Shown here piece by piece: positions 9,352-19,921 of a stretch of DNA of 22,294 nt. The stretch covers positions 1 to 22,294 of the forward strand of contig NXFV01001460.1 of assembly GCA_002803225.1 (NCBI GenBank). Reading direction: 5' to 3'. Origin of the DNA: Gamarada debralockiae. Lineage: Eukaryota > Ascomycota > Leotiomycetes > Helotiales > Hyphodiscaceae. Below the pieces are notes generated by a model. The model was given only the letters and a program-made list of their open reading frames with translations. It was not told the origin of the DNA and searched no databases. Each line of letters begins with the position of its first letter. The first letter of the stretch is position 1. A program made the position numbers and the translations under genes.

Positions 9352-10796
9352 ATGGCGAACGAACCAAAGCTCGTCTGGAACCCAGACAACGTTCGCGATG
9401 TCGCGGAATCAGTCGGCATATCAGCTTTGAACGAGGAAGCAGTCAGAGCTCTATCACAAGAAGTCGAATATCGAATCGGCCAGGTCATTGTAGAAGCTAT
9501 GCGATTCATGCATCAAGGAAAGCGGACGGTGCTGGGAACACAAGATATTTCACAAGCTCTGAAGGTACTGGATGTTGAACCTCTCTATGGCTACGAATCT
9601 ACGAGACCGCTGCGATTTGGAGAAGCATCCTTGGGTCCTGGACAACCGTTGTTCTATATAGAGGATGAAGAAGTGGATTTTGAGAAGCTCATCAATGCGC
9701 CTTTACCCAAAGTCCCAAGGGACATTTCCTTTACCGGTGAGAAGCACAATTGGTCATATATGGACTACTAAACTGACATAATCCAGCACATTGGCTTGCC
9801 GTTGAAGGCGTCCAACCGTCAATACCCCAAAACCCAACCACAGCCGAAGCACGAGCAACAGAACTCGTCCCCAAAGGGCCCGGCGCAAACCCCAGTCTCG
9901 CTGCGCTGGCAGGAAACGACAATGCGGCATTCAAACCTCTCGTCAAGCACGTCGTCTCCAAAGAACTCATCCTCTTCTTCGACAAAATCAAAGCCGCAAT
10001 CCTCGATCAAGACCCTGATCCTGAAGTCGTCATCCTACGAGAATCAGCCCTTGAAAGTGTTCGTTCAGATCCAGGTCTCCACCAACTAGTTCCCTACTTC
10101 GTACAATTCGTTGCGGAAAAAGTCACCCACTCTCTCAATGATACATTCGTTCTCTACCAAATGATGCTCCTCACAGCCGCCATGATAGCCAACAAAACTC
10201 TCTTTATCGACCCCTACGTTGCCGCGCTCGTCCCACCAGTTCTCACCTGCCTCATTGGCCGCAATCTCGGTCCAGAAGGCTCAGATAACTTGGCTGATCA
10301 ATACAAGCTTCGCGATATTGCAGCCTCACTTATCGGTCAAATGGCCACGAAATACGGTTCCTCGAGCTTACAGCTTCGTCCACGATTAGCACGCACCTGC
10401 CTCAAGCTCTTCCTTGACCCTTCTCGCTCACTAAAAGAACACTACGGAGCCATCAGTGGGATATCCGCAATCGGTGGTCCAGAAGGTATCCGCTCGCTCG
10501 TTCTCCCAAACATCAAGGCGTACGAATACGTAATCACTAAAGCGCAAAATGAACGCGGTCCGAATGATATTGAGGTTAGAATGATTATCGGTGCCATCGT
10601 GAAGACGGTGGAGAGTATTGCGGGTGAACCGTCAGGGTTAGGGTTAACAAATGGCGCGAATAGTAATGCAGACGAGACTTTACAGATTGAGGAGTATCTA
10701 GGGACGGTTATTGGATCGAGAGTCGCTGCTAAGGGCAATCACTCTTTGAATAAAGCATTGCTGGCTGCGAAGGACAAGGCATCAAAAGAATCATAG
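9352..10796 (+). CDS. TAF6: Transcription initiation factor TFIID subunit 6 (TAF6)
   Basis: Histone-fold subunit shared by TFIID and SAGA in many eukaryotes; it pairs with TAF9. Two exons, 9352-9736 and 9787-10796; 464 residues. The 50-nt intron 9737-9786 (GTGAGA, CTGAC branch, CAG) joins DISFTG to [10 protein letters not shown] through a split Ala codon. The histone fold covers about 5-75 ([21 protein letters not shown], then a second helix with [15 protein letters not shown] and [10 protein letters not shown]). The TAF6-specific linker with PLYGY and [10 protein letters not shown] follows, then the C-terminal HEAT-like domain, about 175-395 ([16 protein letters not shown] is typical). The last 60 residues are variable. 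Length matches fungal TAF6. ATG 9352 follows a pyrimidine-rich leader. Confidence 0.94.
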
Positions 10797-11542
10797 GGCC
10801 GGGCTTGCATTCACGGCGTATAAATCGGATGGGGAGTTGGGGATCTTACATTGCAAGTAAATGGATAGTGGAAATCTGGAGCATAAATCATGGCATCACA
10901 AAAATAACTCATATGCGTCTCCAGATCTGTATCGTTTCAGTAGTTCCGGTTCTTGTTGCTGCCGAGACTTCCCTCACTTCGCCTGCAATTCGCAAACATA
11001 GCTGTCGTTGAAACTATATCAGAACCGTTTGAGTGTGCCAAGTGGCTGAATAGACCGCACTCTGGCCAGCCCTCTAGCCCTCTTGGACTTCTTTAGTCTC
11101 TTCCTCGCCTTTCCCCTAGGTGAAAATTCAAAGCGATATTCTCACATCATGGTGCGTCCGAGTTACGAAGCTATCCAGTTTCTAGCAGAGTTTCATTCTG
11201 GGATATCAAAGAAACTGACAATGTGCTAGACCTTCTATAGCGGTATTTTTGAGTCGCCGATTACCAAAGATTCAAGAGACAGAGATGCAACGTTTCGTTG
11301 TTACTTGATCTTGAGCCTTCAATGGCTCGATTACTGCGATGCATGATGTTGCACAGCATATGTACGTGCTGCTTTCCTGCACAAGGCTGGATTCCGCCAA
11401 AGTGGCACACCGCAACCTGGTACGGTAACAAGATATTTCTCAGCCTCGTTTATCGAACAGCAAAGTTAAAGAGGGCGGTCCAGTGAAGGCTTCCAAATAC
11501 GCCACAGACATCATGAAGCCGAGTATCACTCCCTTCCCACGG
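10797..11542. other. Intergenic region downstream of TAF6
   Basis: No convincing gene. A pyrimidine-rich stretch (about 11070-11115) precedes an ATG at 11149 that is immediately followed by GTGCGT. If that were a donor spliced to the TAG at 11227-11229, an open frame of 39 codons would end at 11346. No family is recognised, so it is not called as a gene. Confidence 0.35.
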
Positions 11543-11689
11543 TTAGAGTCGGGGTCTCCTGGGTATTAGGGGATCGTGCAGCGAGGTCGGTCTACCGGGG
11601 TTCTTGTTCTCCGCTGAATGAGTTCGACAACTGCGCACTCGGGACAAGATCGGACATATTCGGAATTTATCATCGCGATATTCCGCCTT

Positions 11690-12209
11690 TCTGCAAATCA
11701 ATTTTACCTTGAATAGTCTCAGTCCCTCTGCCTGTTCACGTAACGCCACATCTCGAAGGAGTTCATCTTGTACCTTCTGAGCCTCTGTTGGCTTCATGGC
11801 GTAAATGCGCCTGCATCGCAGACTCGTCTCGGGCCTGCCTATCCTTGCGACGCTGCTCTTCCTGCTGGTGGAAAAGTACCTCCCTTCGCTCTATATTTAT
11901 TTCCCCGCTCTGGACGGTCCTAGCAGGTAACTTCCGTCGCTGTTCTTGGTCACGAAGTTGTTCAGCCCTCTCCCGTTCTTCTCCTATAAGCTCGCGCGCC
12001 TGTGTCTCCCCCCTCTGACGTTTAATCTCTGCTTTCAGCCTCTCACGAATACTAGTATCGGTAGGTGTAGGTGGGTTAGCGAGTCGCCTCCTTCGCCGAT
12101 CCTGGAGACGAAGTTGTTCGTCCCGTCTACACTCTTCTGTCTTAAGCTCAAGCGCCTTAATCTTCGCCCTCTGCTGCTCAATCTTTGCTGCTAACCCCTC
12201 TCGACCGAG
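11690..12209 (-). pseudogene. Coiled-coil fragment with 51-residue tandem repeat, frameshifted
   Basis: From about 12209 down to a TGA near 11763, one minus-strand frame encodes an Arg/Glu/Gln-rich coiled coil with two clear copies of a 51-residue (153-bp) unit. One begins GREGLAAKIEQQRAK and the next RERLKAEIKRQRGET; both contain EQLR.Q..RR.L. A shorter third copy begins ERREVLFHQQEEQRRKDRQ. The frame stops at about 11763, while an adjacent frame continues the same character (KPTEAQKVQDELLRDVALREQAEGLRLF) to about 11695. This points to a one-base shift. There is no start codon in a good position and no partner domain. I could not assign a family; it may be the tail of a larger lost gene. Confidence 0.55.
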
Positions 12210-12395
12210 TTACTGCCCCTATTATCAAGAATCAGCCCATCCCTGGCCCAGAGTGTTCAGAGCTAGAAGCAGCATGTATGAGGGTAGGAGACGGAATAGT
12301 AGGAGGATAGGCAGGTAGGTAGTAGGGATTCGAGGTAACAAAGTCATCAAACCACGGTTATCACAAGTAGTTAGTAACAGCAGAGTGAAGCCTAC

Positions 12396-13476
12396 CATGT
12401 CTTTGTTGACTTGCGTAGTGTGTGTATTGCCAGTCTGCCCGATTTGGCCGAGGGTCACTTTGTAGATCTCAGTTCCTTCTTTTTCTTCAATTGGCATCCT
12501 GATCTTTGTTAGCTTATGATCCGGGTGATGAAGGAGAGAAGCAATTTACCAGTCATTCGTAGTTGCGAAAAACCTCGCCACACTCTCAGGCTCAGTGGAC
12601 GTCGCAAGTGCAGCCATGCCAGTCTCTGTAGTCATCCCACTGCAATCGTAGACTCCGGAGAACCTTCCACCAGTCACGTGCCAGATCTCTTTGATTTGCT
12701 CTTCAACTGGGATCTTGTAGTTGAACGTCGCGTCGGTACCTATGCTTGACCATTTCATTGTTGGCGGGAGAGCAGGAAGCAACGGCTCTGAATCCGCAAA
12801 GCTTTGCTACTTGTACGCTGAATTGGCCTACGCCCCCAGTTGCACCAAGAATCACGACTCATTTCGACTGATCATTGCATGGTTTGGCGGTGGGCTCGAC
12901 CTTCATCCCACTAATAAGTTCCAAACACGCTGTCTAAAAATTGTCAGCACACAACTCTCATCTCACCTCTCCCCAAACGTCAAACTTACCAACAAACCCA
13001 CACCTACGTAACTCCGAACTCAACGGCATGGTCTTTCTCTCCCCGATTCCACGATTTCTTAAACACAAGATATTCGTCCATCAAAAAATATTGCTGGAAC
13101 GTCGAATAGCCGTGAAATCCCAACCGTGTACATCTAAACACTCCTTGCGGTGTCCCGCCCACAGACTTGAACTTAGTGGCGCCTTCGCCGCACTCGACTA
13201 CGACTCCGGAGGCGTCGCAGGCCAGTACGACGGACCAGGATTGTACAAGCATGCCGGTTTGTTGTGTGAATCCTCCTATGAATCAACATCAGCATTGACT
13301 CTATGGTATCGCTAGAGAATTGGGGAACGTACACAGGATTAATTCCCGTAACCAGACACTTCACCAGAATCTGACCCGGCCCTGGCTTCAGGATATCAAG
13401 ATCTTCTACGATCTTGAATGTCGCTACCCATTTTGTCGAGGAGTACACCCTCCATTTTCGTCGCTGATGGCCGCAT
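12396..13476 (-). pseudogene. Zinc-type alcohol dehydrogenase / quinone oxidoreductase (MDR) pseudogene
   Basis: The order of pieces along the minus strand matches a medium-chain dehydrogenase/reductase. The start is ATG 13476 or 13455 (MEGVLLDKMGS), then a one-base shift near 13415, then FKIVEDLDILKPGPGQILVK. A probable intron (GTGTAC...TAG, 13285-13345) is followed by GFTQQTGMLVQSW and VVLACDASGVVVECG of the GroES-like domain. A disturbed segment follows, then TGA at 12859-12861 just before the Rossmann motif VVILGATGGVGQFSVQVAKL. Another shift near 12745 precedes IGTDATFNYKIPVEEQIKEI and GVYDCSGMTTETGMAALATS. One intact intron (GTAAAT...CTAAC...CAG, about 12498-12548) remains, then EIYKVTLGQIGQTG. 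Multiple lesions make it non-functional. The exact MDR subfamily is not resolved. Confidence 0.8.
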
Positions 13477-13499
13477 ATTGCTGTTCTGTGGAATCGAAT

Positions 13500-14568
13500 T
13501 TATCACTCGCAAAAAAGTATAGTGAAAGTGGAGTAGTGGGGCAAATCATCAGATGTGCAACAAAATGTAATAATGGTGGAGCTCTTCCGCTTCCCTATAT
13601 AGCTACAAGCTACCCCTCACTCACGGCTCAGGAACAAACAAAACTACAAAGTACCAGTGAGCTTCGCGAATTGCTAAATCCGTCTTCTCCGGATGCTTTT
13701 TCTGCCTTATCATTCTTTACTGGTTGGGCGTTATGCATCCCTAACCCTGTCGGCCTGGCAAATAAGCATTGCGTTTCAAAGTTCTGTGGAACACGAGCAA
13801 AACGCCACAAGATGGGTTGTCTGCGCGCTGGGATAAACTCCAAATTGGCGTGGCCTTTACGGTAAGGCTGATTGGGTGGGGTGTCGTTAACCCCGCTATT
13901 GCCAAGAAAGGGCTGCAAGCCTGGACGGAGGAATGTTTAGAGGACAGCCCTGCGTTTATTTATGCAGCCTTGTGTTTCTTGCCTTGGTAAAAGCTCGGCG
14001 AAAGATTGGAGAAGCTGGAATTTCAAGTTTTGTGCGTGTTGGTATCTGTTCTACAGAATCGTATCTATCAATACGATTTTCCAAAATCGAATTGTGCAAT
14101 TATTTGATTGGCTCATTGTTCGGCTTGGTCTTCCCGAAAATACTGTTTCGTTTATAAGTCTTTTATTGGCTGATAAAGTCCGTAGCCGCTTTGCACCCGC
14201 TTATGTTTCTCCTGATATGCTGTATTAAGTGCGTTTCTCAAAGTCGCAAGTGCTGTAAGTGGACTCGAATTAAGATCGATGAGCCATTAGCACAAAGAAA
14301 CTACATCGCTAAGCCCTCCTTCAACTCAACGGGAGAAAACTTGAGGTGTTCAAACAAAAAGCCATCCAAAGAGCCTCAACGTTATCCCTTTCCGTCCAAG
14401 CCCGTCATATTTTTTCCTTTGCAGGCACAGTTACACATTGTCAACGAGTGGCAAACCAAGACTCTTAAGCTCCTCCAAGCGGAAGATGTGAAGAAAAATA
14501 TCTACCGGGAGCACGAAAGTATAATTCACATCTACTTCCCCAAAGTCCGGCTGGATCTCCTTATCTTC
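13500..14568. other. Region without a supported gene
   Basis: Fairly AT-rich DNA upstream of the MDR pseudogene. A minus-strand frame at 13628-13918 (96 codons) and a plus-strand frame from about 14203 to 14790 are open but show no recognisable motif. The latter lies opposite the decayed gene at 14569-16585, so it is probably a shadow. No repeat or RNA gene was identified. Confidence 0.4.
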
Positions 14569-16585
14569 CTACAGGATTATATTCACTTGGTGTGCCCATG
14601 CTGCAATGATGAACCTGGCAGTCTTACCGCATCGATAGCGGCAAAAGGGCAATTTGTCGTCATTGGATATTTCATTTGCCAAAAACCTGCTGTTGCCGGC
14701 GAGGTTGTTGGGCTGGAAAGAACCCGGCCCGTCCGGAATGTAATTGTGAGTGTGGCCACAAAGTTCTTTGGGCTTAGGGCAACCGGATGAGTGCTCTTCA
14801 GACGCGGGTATTTCTAGAACTGAAGCTCTTATGTCGCCATTGGAACCCTTGGTGTTGAATGTGGTCGGGGAATTTAGTTCAGTTTCAGATCTTTGGGCTG
14901 TCTGGTTTGCTACCTTAATCCCTACGTAAGCGGAGAGTTCAGTAGGATTCCCGAAGCAGTCTCTCCGTCTTGAGCGTCGGAAAGATGGCTTTCTTCAAGC
15001 TGAGCTTTGGTCCTTTCGAGGGAGTATTGTTCCGGATGTCCTCTGTTTTTTTATCCGATGGCTCCTTCGCAGACTCAACGATGGCTTTGCGATAGGCACG
15101 GTCAAGCTCTTCACAGCACGCTTCGGAAATGTCCTCAACGACTGATTTGCCATGTGGGTTGCCATCTTCGTCGGCTTCTCTTCGGTACGAGCGCTGATAT
15201 TGGGCGGTTACTCCCTCCAGGAGGGTCATGTAAATGTGAGCTCTCTGGAGGAAAGAGTGGCACTTGGATAGAAAATGGTTTCCTTGTCCCCATCTTTGAG
15301 CGTTTCCCTCTTACTCTGTATTTTCTGAACAGATGGAAAGGTCCGCTTCTTCCACCTTTGTTTTATCACGTCCATCAAATACCGGAGTTCATGGAAGCAG
15401 TTCCCAACTTTGAGCCCTCCAAGTGCAGTGACCCTAACTGCCTCCACCAAATTCCACGTTAACTGAGGCACAAGCTCACTAAATACAATACTAGCTATAA
15501 TACGCTACTAGTGCTGGGTTCTGGTATCACCTCCCAGCGCGATGGCCCCCATTAGGCCTCGCTTATCTTGTAGTACCTCCTTGGGCTTACACTCGCAAAG
15601 AACAGAATCGTACCTAAAGCCAGGAATTCGAAACAAAGTCTCTATCGCTCGATTGGTCAAGTCCGAGGGGAAGTCGAAATCGAGGCATTTGCCCTGTTGG
15701 ATTACATCTCGTATCGCTCGGTTAACAACAGTTGTCATCGTTCGATCGAACTTATCTATTCCGAAAGGGATACCTCCACAAGCAAGGTACTTGGTGAAAA
15801 GTGTCGAATAGCCGCTCCCCATTGGCTTCTCGACAATGTCTCCAAATTTGCTGGACTATGCAAGATGGAGTTGCCCGAATGCGTCTTTCTGTTGACACGT
15901 CAGTGCCATGCCAATTGCTCCATGCCCGGTGATTATGATGAGTCTCTAAGGCGATGAAGTCGCATCCCCGATGAGCAACAACATGGTAAGCTCGATGGCA
16001 GACGTATCAATGCAAGGTTTGTGGTTATAGATCCGCACGCTCTTGGTTTTGCCTAGTGTGGGTTGCAGAGACTCTTTTTTTCCGGAAGTTCTTTGTCTAG
16101 AGACTCTTTGTCTAGAGGTGTCATACACTTTATCAGATGAGGGCTGTTTCTGAAAGACTTTTCGTACAGAACATGTCGGTCGAGGTAAGCGTTCTGGTAT
16201 GTCTGGCTCTCAAGATCATGATCGCTAATGTCGTGATCTTTCTCGTGATTCTTCTTCCTCGCCTCGACCACCTTCTTTGAGTTATTGCACAAACCTTTGA
16301 TGTGTTTCTCCGCCTGCTTAGCATAGCGACGCAACTCTCGAGTAGAGATTTTCTTTAAAAATGGATTTATTGCGTGCTTCCAAGAAATTTCATTGAAGGC
16401 GCCCTCGTAGATAGCGAGCCAGCACACCTCGTCGTGGTTGGGAGGAATAGAATCAAACAAAGCTGAAGTGACAACAAGATCGTCCCCGCTTCGATGATAG
16501 CTGATATGGCAGGAACAATGGGGAGCTTTTTGGAAAATTTCCAGAACGCCAACACGCTTGGTTCCTTGACAGCAAAATAGCCCAT
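14569..16585 (-). pseudogene. Unidentified gene, broken into several frames
   Basis: Successive minus-strand segments look like one protein interrupted by shifts and stops. ATG 16585 starts MGYFAVKEPSVLAFWKFSKK. After a shift comes DDLVVTSALFDSIPPNHDEV and a long basic stretch to about 16085. Another shift leads to KSVRIYNHKPCIDTSAIEL and a TAG near 15953, then a segment with IIITGHGAIGMAL, a TAG, and GYSTLFTKYLACGGIPFGID to TAA near 15508. Then come CFHELRYLMDVIKQRWKKR (about 15395), a shift, HIYMTLLEGVTAQYQRSYRR and SVVEDISEACCEELDRAYRK, and after a further shift CGHTHNYIPDGPGSFQPNN ending at 14569. A 15-bp tandem repeat lies at 16090-16117. I do not recognise the family. An intron-rich gene is possible, but the in-frame stops and lack of good splice sites favour a pseudogene. 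Confidence 0.45.
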
Positions 16586-17057
16586 CTCGTCCTTATCACA
16601 TCAAAGTCGTCCTACGTCTTTCTCCACTGCCTGCTTCTTGTGATCGGGCAGATTTCAGCAGGAAAATGGAAATCGTTGATCAGAAAACCCATTCACGGAT
16701 TGAGCTCTTTATTTATTATCAATATTTCAACGTGACTGCAAGGGCTGGATTTTTCGTCCACTAGGACGCTCAGTTTGTCGCGAATGGAAATGCAACATCG
16801 ACTCCAACCAAGATAGAGAGTACCGCCACCATTCTTTCCGCTGCTGACATAAGGACGCAAGAACGACTTCAAAACAGCAAGACGTACATCAAGTTCTGTT
16901 GCGAGCGTACCCGCGACTCTTGCTCAGTTTACAGAATCCGCAGTATCCTTCATTTGTGCGCACGATTCTGGGATTCCTGGTGAGTTCCTAATGGCACTTG
17001 TCCTTTCTATGTAATTAGAATCATGTGGTAATTATTAGGCCAAGAGTATATTTCAGC
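16586..17057. other. Region without a supported gene
   Basis: Lies between the start of the unidentified broken gene and the stop of the calcineurin-like phosphoesterase. No long reading frame, repeat or RNA gene was supported. It probably includes the 3' untranslated region of the phosphoesterase. Confidence 0.4.
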
Positions 17058-18352
17058 TCAAACAGAATAATTCTCCCCATCCTCCAACGGATAAACATCA
17101 ACCCCATACGTTGTATTCAACCCCACGCGCTGCACAATCTCGCCATTCTCCATCCTAACCCAACTCTGAACCTCCATCCCCTCAATGCCATCCTTCTCCC
17201 CAAAACTCAACCTCAAATTCCTTGCTCCCCGGTTCCAATTCCCATATCCTCCATACCCCGAATGCTTACAGAAACACACGAAAGGACCTTTGCCATTGAC
17301 TCCACTCTCTCCCGCAACATTAACACCCGTAATATTCGGCCAAAGCCCACACCAAGCATCTCCATGATCATGTCCTGAATACACGGAATGTAGACCGGGT
17401 GTGGAGACTAAAGCTTGCATGAAGGGGATATCTTGCGTTCCGTCGCCTTCAGCTGCAAGCGGTACATCATCATTTAAGCCGGGGAAAAGGGTCGACTCTT
17501 CTCCTAAGTTTGGAAGTGTGGTTTGCTGGACATCCAAGAAAGCTGTAGGCGGAATATGCACGAAGGCCAAACTAGGCAACTCGCCCCATTTACTCTTAAC
17601 CACTTCCTTTTCCTTCGTAAACCACGCAATGATATCAGGAGTAACCCAGTTAGGGATTGATTCTGAGTCGGCAGCAGCTTGGAATGGTGCGCCGCCCTGA
17701 GAGTCGAAGAACCAGAGGATGGCGACAGGCTCGTCGCAGTTGGAGGGGTACAAGGGGAGGTAGTAGTTTGTGATTCCTGATGTGGAGGCGGCGTGTTGGG
17801 TGTAGGAGAGGCTGTATTTGGACTCTTCGGCGAAGAGCGCGGGGCGCGAGAGGTTGTATTGCGAGTCGTGGTTGCCGTAGGTGCTTGCCCATCTCAGGCC
17901 GCGCTCAACAAGTGGCTTCACTACCACGTCCAGATACTTTGTTGAATTTGTGAGGAAAGTGTTTTCTCCGGTGATCAGATCGCCATCTATCACGGTCATC
18001 AGCACCAACCCTCATCACACTATTTGTATGCATTGCACGTGACTTTGAAAGGGAACGAACTCAAGATCACGAAATCAGGGTCCTCGGAATCCAAGATATT
18101 ATTCATCACACGCGTCGAATTGACATCTTGAGTAATACCCCACCCATCTTCATCCTCGCCATAATGCAAATCCGAGAAAATCGCGATATGGAATTCATTA
18201 TTGGAGTCAAGACGAAGCAAGGGTTTGGTGGAGCGCGGGGTTAAATTAGGGGTGAAAATCGAAGTCGCAGTCAGGAAACGCGACACGAGGTTAGGGAGGA
18301 ACATCGTGCTGGCGATGAGATGAAGGAAAAAGACCTGCATTTTGAGGGGCAT
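17058..18352 (-). CDS. Secreted calcineurin-like phosphoesterase (Dcr2-like)
   Basis: Metallophosphoesterase, probably acting on phosphate esters outside the cell or in the secretory pathway. Two exons, 18061-18352 and 17058-17986; 406 residues. The 74-nt intron 17987-18060 (GTTCGT...TAG, phase 1) rebuilds the motif FVILNGDLITGEN. Residues 1-24 are hydrophobic (VFFLHLIASTMFLP) and fit a signal peptide. Metal-binding motifs appear in order: FSDLHYGE (D61, H63), NGDLITGE (D100), YGNHDSQ (N136, H137), FVHIPP and YSGHDHGD. Spacing and the NGDLITGENT motif resemble fungal Dcr2/PhoD-like purple phosphatases. Several NxS/T sites are present. A donor of GTTCGT is less usual, but no other splice keeps the second metal motif. 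The substrate is unknown. Confidence 0.9.
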
Positions 18353-18796
18353 TGGGCATCGCGACTGTAATTAATACCGGCAAGTTGCAGTAGTGGAAAG
18401 TGGATCGTGGTGATGATTGAGGAAGGAGCTTTCAGTGAGGTTGTTTGTGAAGCGTGCTGCGGCGCTTTGGTCCGATTGGTTGGAGTGGGGTGAGTGGTGA
18501 CAGTAACGTGACATCCGCGACATGTGACTCTGTCTGACCGCTATTGAAGTTCCTTTGGATGAATTTCTAGTAGGATGTGAGAATTTACTGAATTTGAAGT
18601 GAAAAATCGAATCTATGTAATTAATACTGGTGTAGCGGTCTAAAGTGTGTGATTATGGCGCAACCGTCCGAGTACATGTGTACAACCCTCTATGAACTCC
18701 GGGCAATGCTTCCAAGACTTCAAAACTTCCTCCCATATCATCTAATCCAATCTATGTTTTCAATTCCCTAAACACGAACGTCCCGAAGCTGACAGC
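18353..18796. other. Intergenic region, phosphoesterase promoter side
   Basis: Contains the upstream region of the minus-strand phosphoesterase and the 3' region of the small GPI-type protein gene. No coding or RNA feature was supported. Confidence 0.4.
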
Positions 18797-19158
18797 TTAG
18801 AGGCTGACAAAGGCAGCTCCCATTGCCACAATACCAACAACAGCAGCGTTCAGATACCCAGCGCTTGAGCCAGCGGCATTGGTATGGACAGATGACGGAG
18901 TGCTTGTGGAGCTAGAAGTTGGTGTATGTGTAACGAGGAGAGTCGAGTTAACCGTGGTATTACCGGAGCTACCAGTTGCGATAGTAGCAGGTGCTGTTAC
19001 GATGACGGAAGGTGTTGTGATGAATGTTGTGTTTGAGACGGCGAATGCTAATGAGAAGTTAGATATGTTTATACAAATCGGAGGGAGAGTGTAAATGACT
19101 TACCACCGCTGAGGAAAAGGGTGAGGAGAGAGAAAAGCACTTGGAATTTGGCAAGCAT
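18797..19158 (-). CDS. Small secreted Ser/Thr-rich protein, probably GPI-anchored
   Basis: Two-exon gene, 19104-19158 and 18797-19047; 101 residues. The 56-nt intron 19048-19103 (GTAAGT...TAG, phase 1) completes a signal peptide: MLAKFQVLFSLLTLFLSG joined to AFAVSNTTF, with a likely cleavage after AFA. The mature part is almost all Ser, Thr, Val, Ala and Pro, with NTT and NST glycosylation sites. The C-terminus has a small-residue stretch (NAAGSSAG) followed by a hydrophobic tail (AAVVGIVAMGAAFVSL), the layout of a GPI-anchor signal. No catalytic domain or cysteines are present in the mature part. A wall-associated or surface role is inferred. A TATA-like box and a CT-rich leader upstream support a real gene. 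Confidence 0.82.
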
Positions 19159-19314
19159 GTTGATGGTTGTGTTGTTGAAGCGAGTGTTGGTAGAAATTGA
19201 ATAGCGATGGACTTTGAAATGCGAATGAAATGCGAAAGACACGCTGAGACAGAAAATGCTTTGTTTGTTTTGAAGTAGCTTGAGAAAGAAGGAAGAAATT
19301 TCGAGAGGCAAAGG

Positions 19315-19324
19315 AGATATATAC
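19315..19324 (-). promoter_or_regulatory. TATA-like box of the small GPI-type gene
   Basis: On the minus strand GTATATATC lies about 160 bp upstream of ATG 19158. It is followed by a CT- and CA-rich untranslated leader with no in-frame ATG in between. This is typical of strongly expressed fungal genes. Confidence 0.55.
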
Positions 19325-19846
19325 CCAACTCTGAGTAATCCTGTCATGTCCGCCCGTACTCTCCGATGAGGAATAATCAGGAGGCACAACTTCGGTGGCT
19401 GGACGGCCACAGCCGCGTAACTCAAAATCGTGCCAGAAGCCATCAGATTCGTCACCGCCGAATCCCGAGAATATTTAGGGCTAAAATTTACGAACTACTC
19501 GCAAAGCCTTGAGCCAAAGGTTTAGAACACTGAAAATATTGAGTCGGGCGAAGCCGTGATTGGTGTTGTGTTTCCAGAGGTTGGGAGAGGAGGTTGGTAG
19601 CGCAACGAGGTGGCTGTCAGAGTGGCTGAGCAGGTTCACACTAATGACGACGTCGGGACTGCCGGGTTTCTATTTTGGTAGCACAAAGCACGTGAAGAAT
19701 GGCCATTTCGGGAATAATGCTCCAAAAGCAATGAGATCCTTTGACTCAGTATAAGAGGCTGGCATCCGCTTGACGTCTATCTGACGTTGGGAGGTTGGAA
19801 AAGACAACGCTGGTCGGGAGGGAAGATCACCAAAAAGTTTTGGTAT

Positions 19847-19921
19847 GTCCGACTGCAAAGACCTTCTGTGCAGCTCTATATTTGGAAACCACAGCAACCG
19901 AGGACTATTACTAAGGAGTCC
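19847..19921 (+). repeat. Direct repeat flanking P450, copy A
   Basis: Begins GTCCGACTGCAAAGACCT, identical over 18 bases to copy B at 22069. The match continues with gaps and substitutions over about 75 bp (both have TCTATATTT, then an AACC word, then GAGGACT and TAAG.AGTC). By eye it is roughly 75% identical. Copy A lies 135 bp beyond the P450 stop. Neither copy contains a reading frame of note. Confidence 0.75.

Noticed and set aside
10633..10648. Two TTAGGG-like telomere repeats inside TAF6
   Set aside because: Only two units, within a conserved coding frame where they encode ordinary residues; chance match.
11028..11100. Stretch resembling a tRNA A box
   Set aside because: No matching B box and no cloverleaf pairing could be formed by eye.
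11388..11440. Faint resemblance of a plus-strand frame to the end of ribosomal protein eL39
   Set aside because: Only a few residues match, with insertions, and the basic N-terminal half is absent.
13628..13918. Minus-strand frame of 96 codons
   Set aside because: No recognised domain, no good splice context and no conserved-looking motif.
14203..14790. Plus-strand frame of about 195 codons
   Set aside because: No family motif, and it lies partly opposite a protein-like minus-strand segment of the broken gene.
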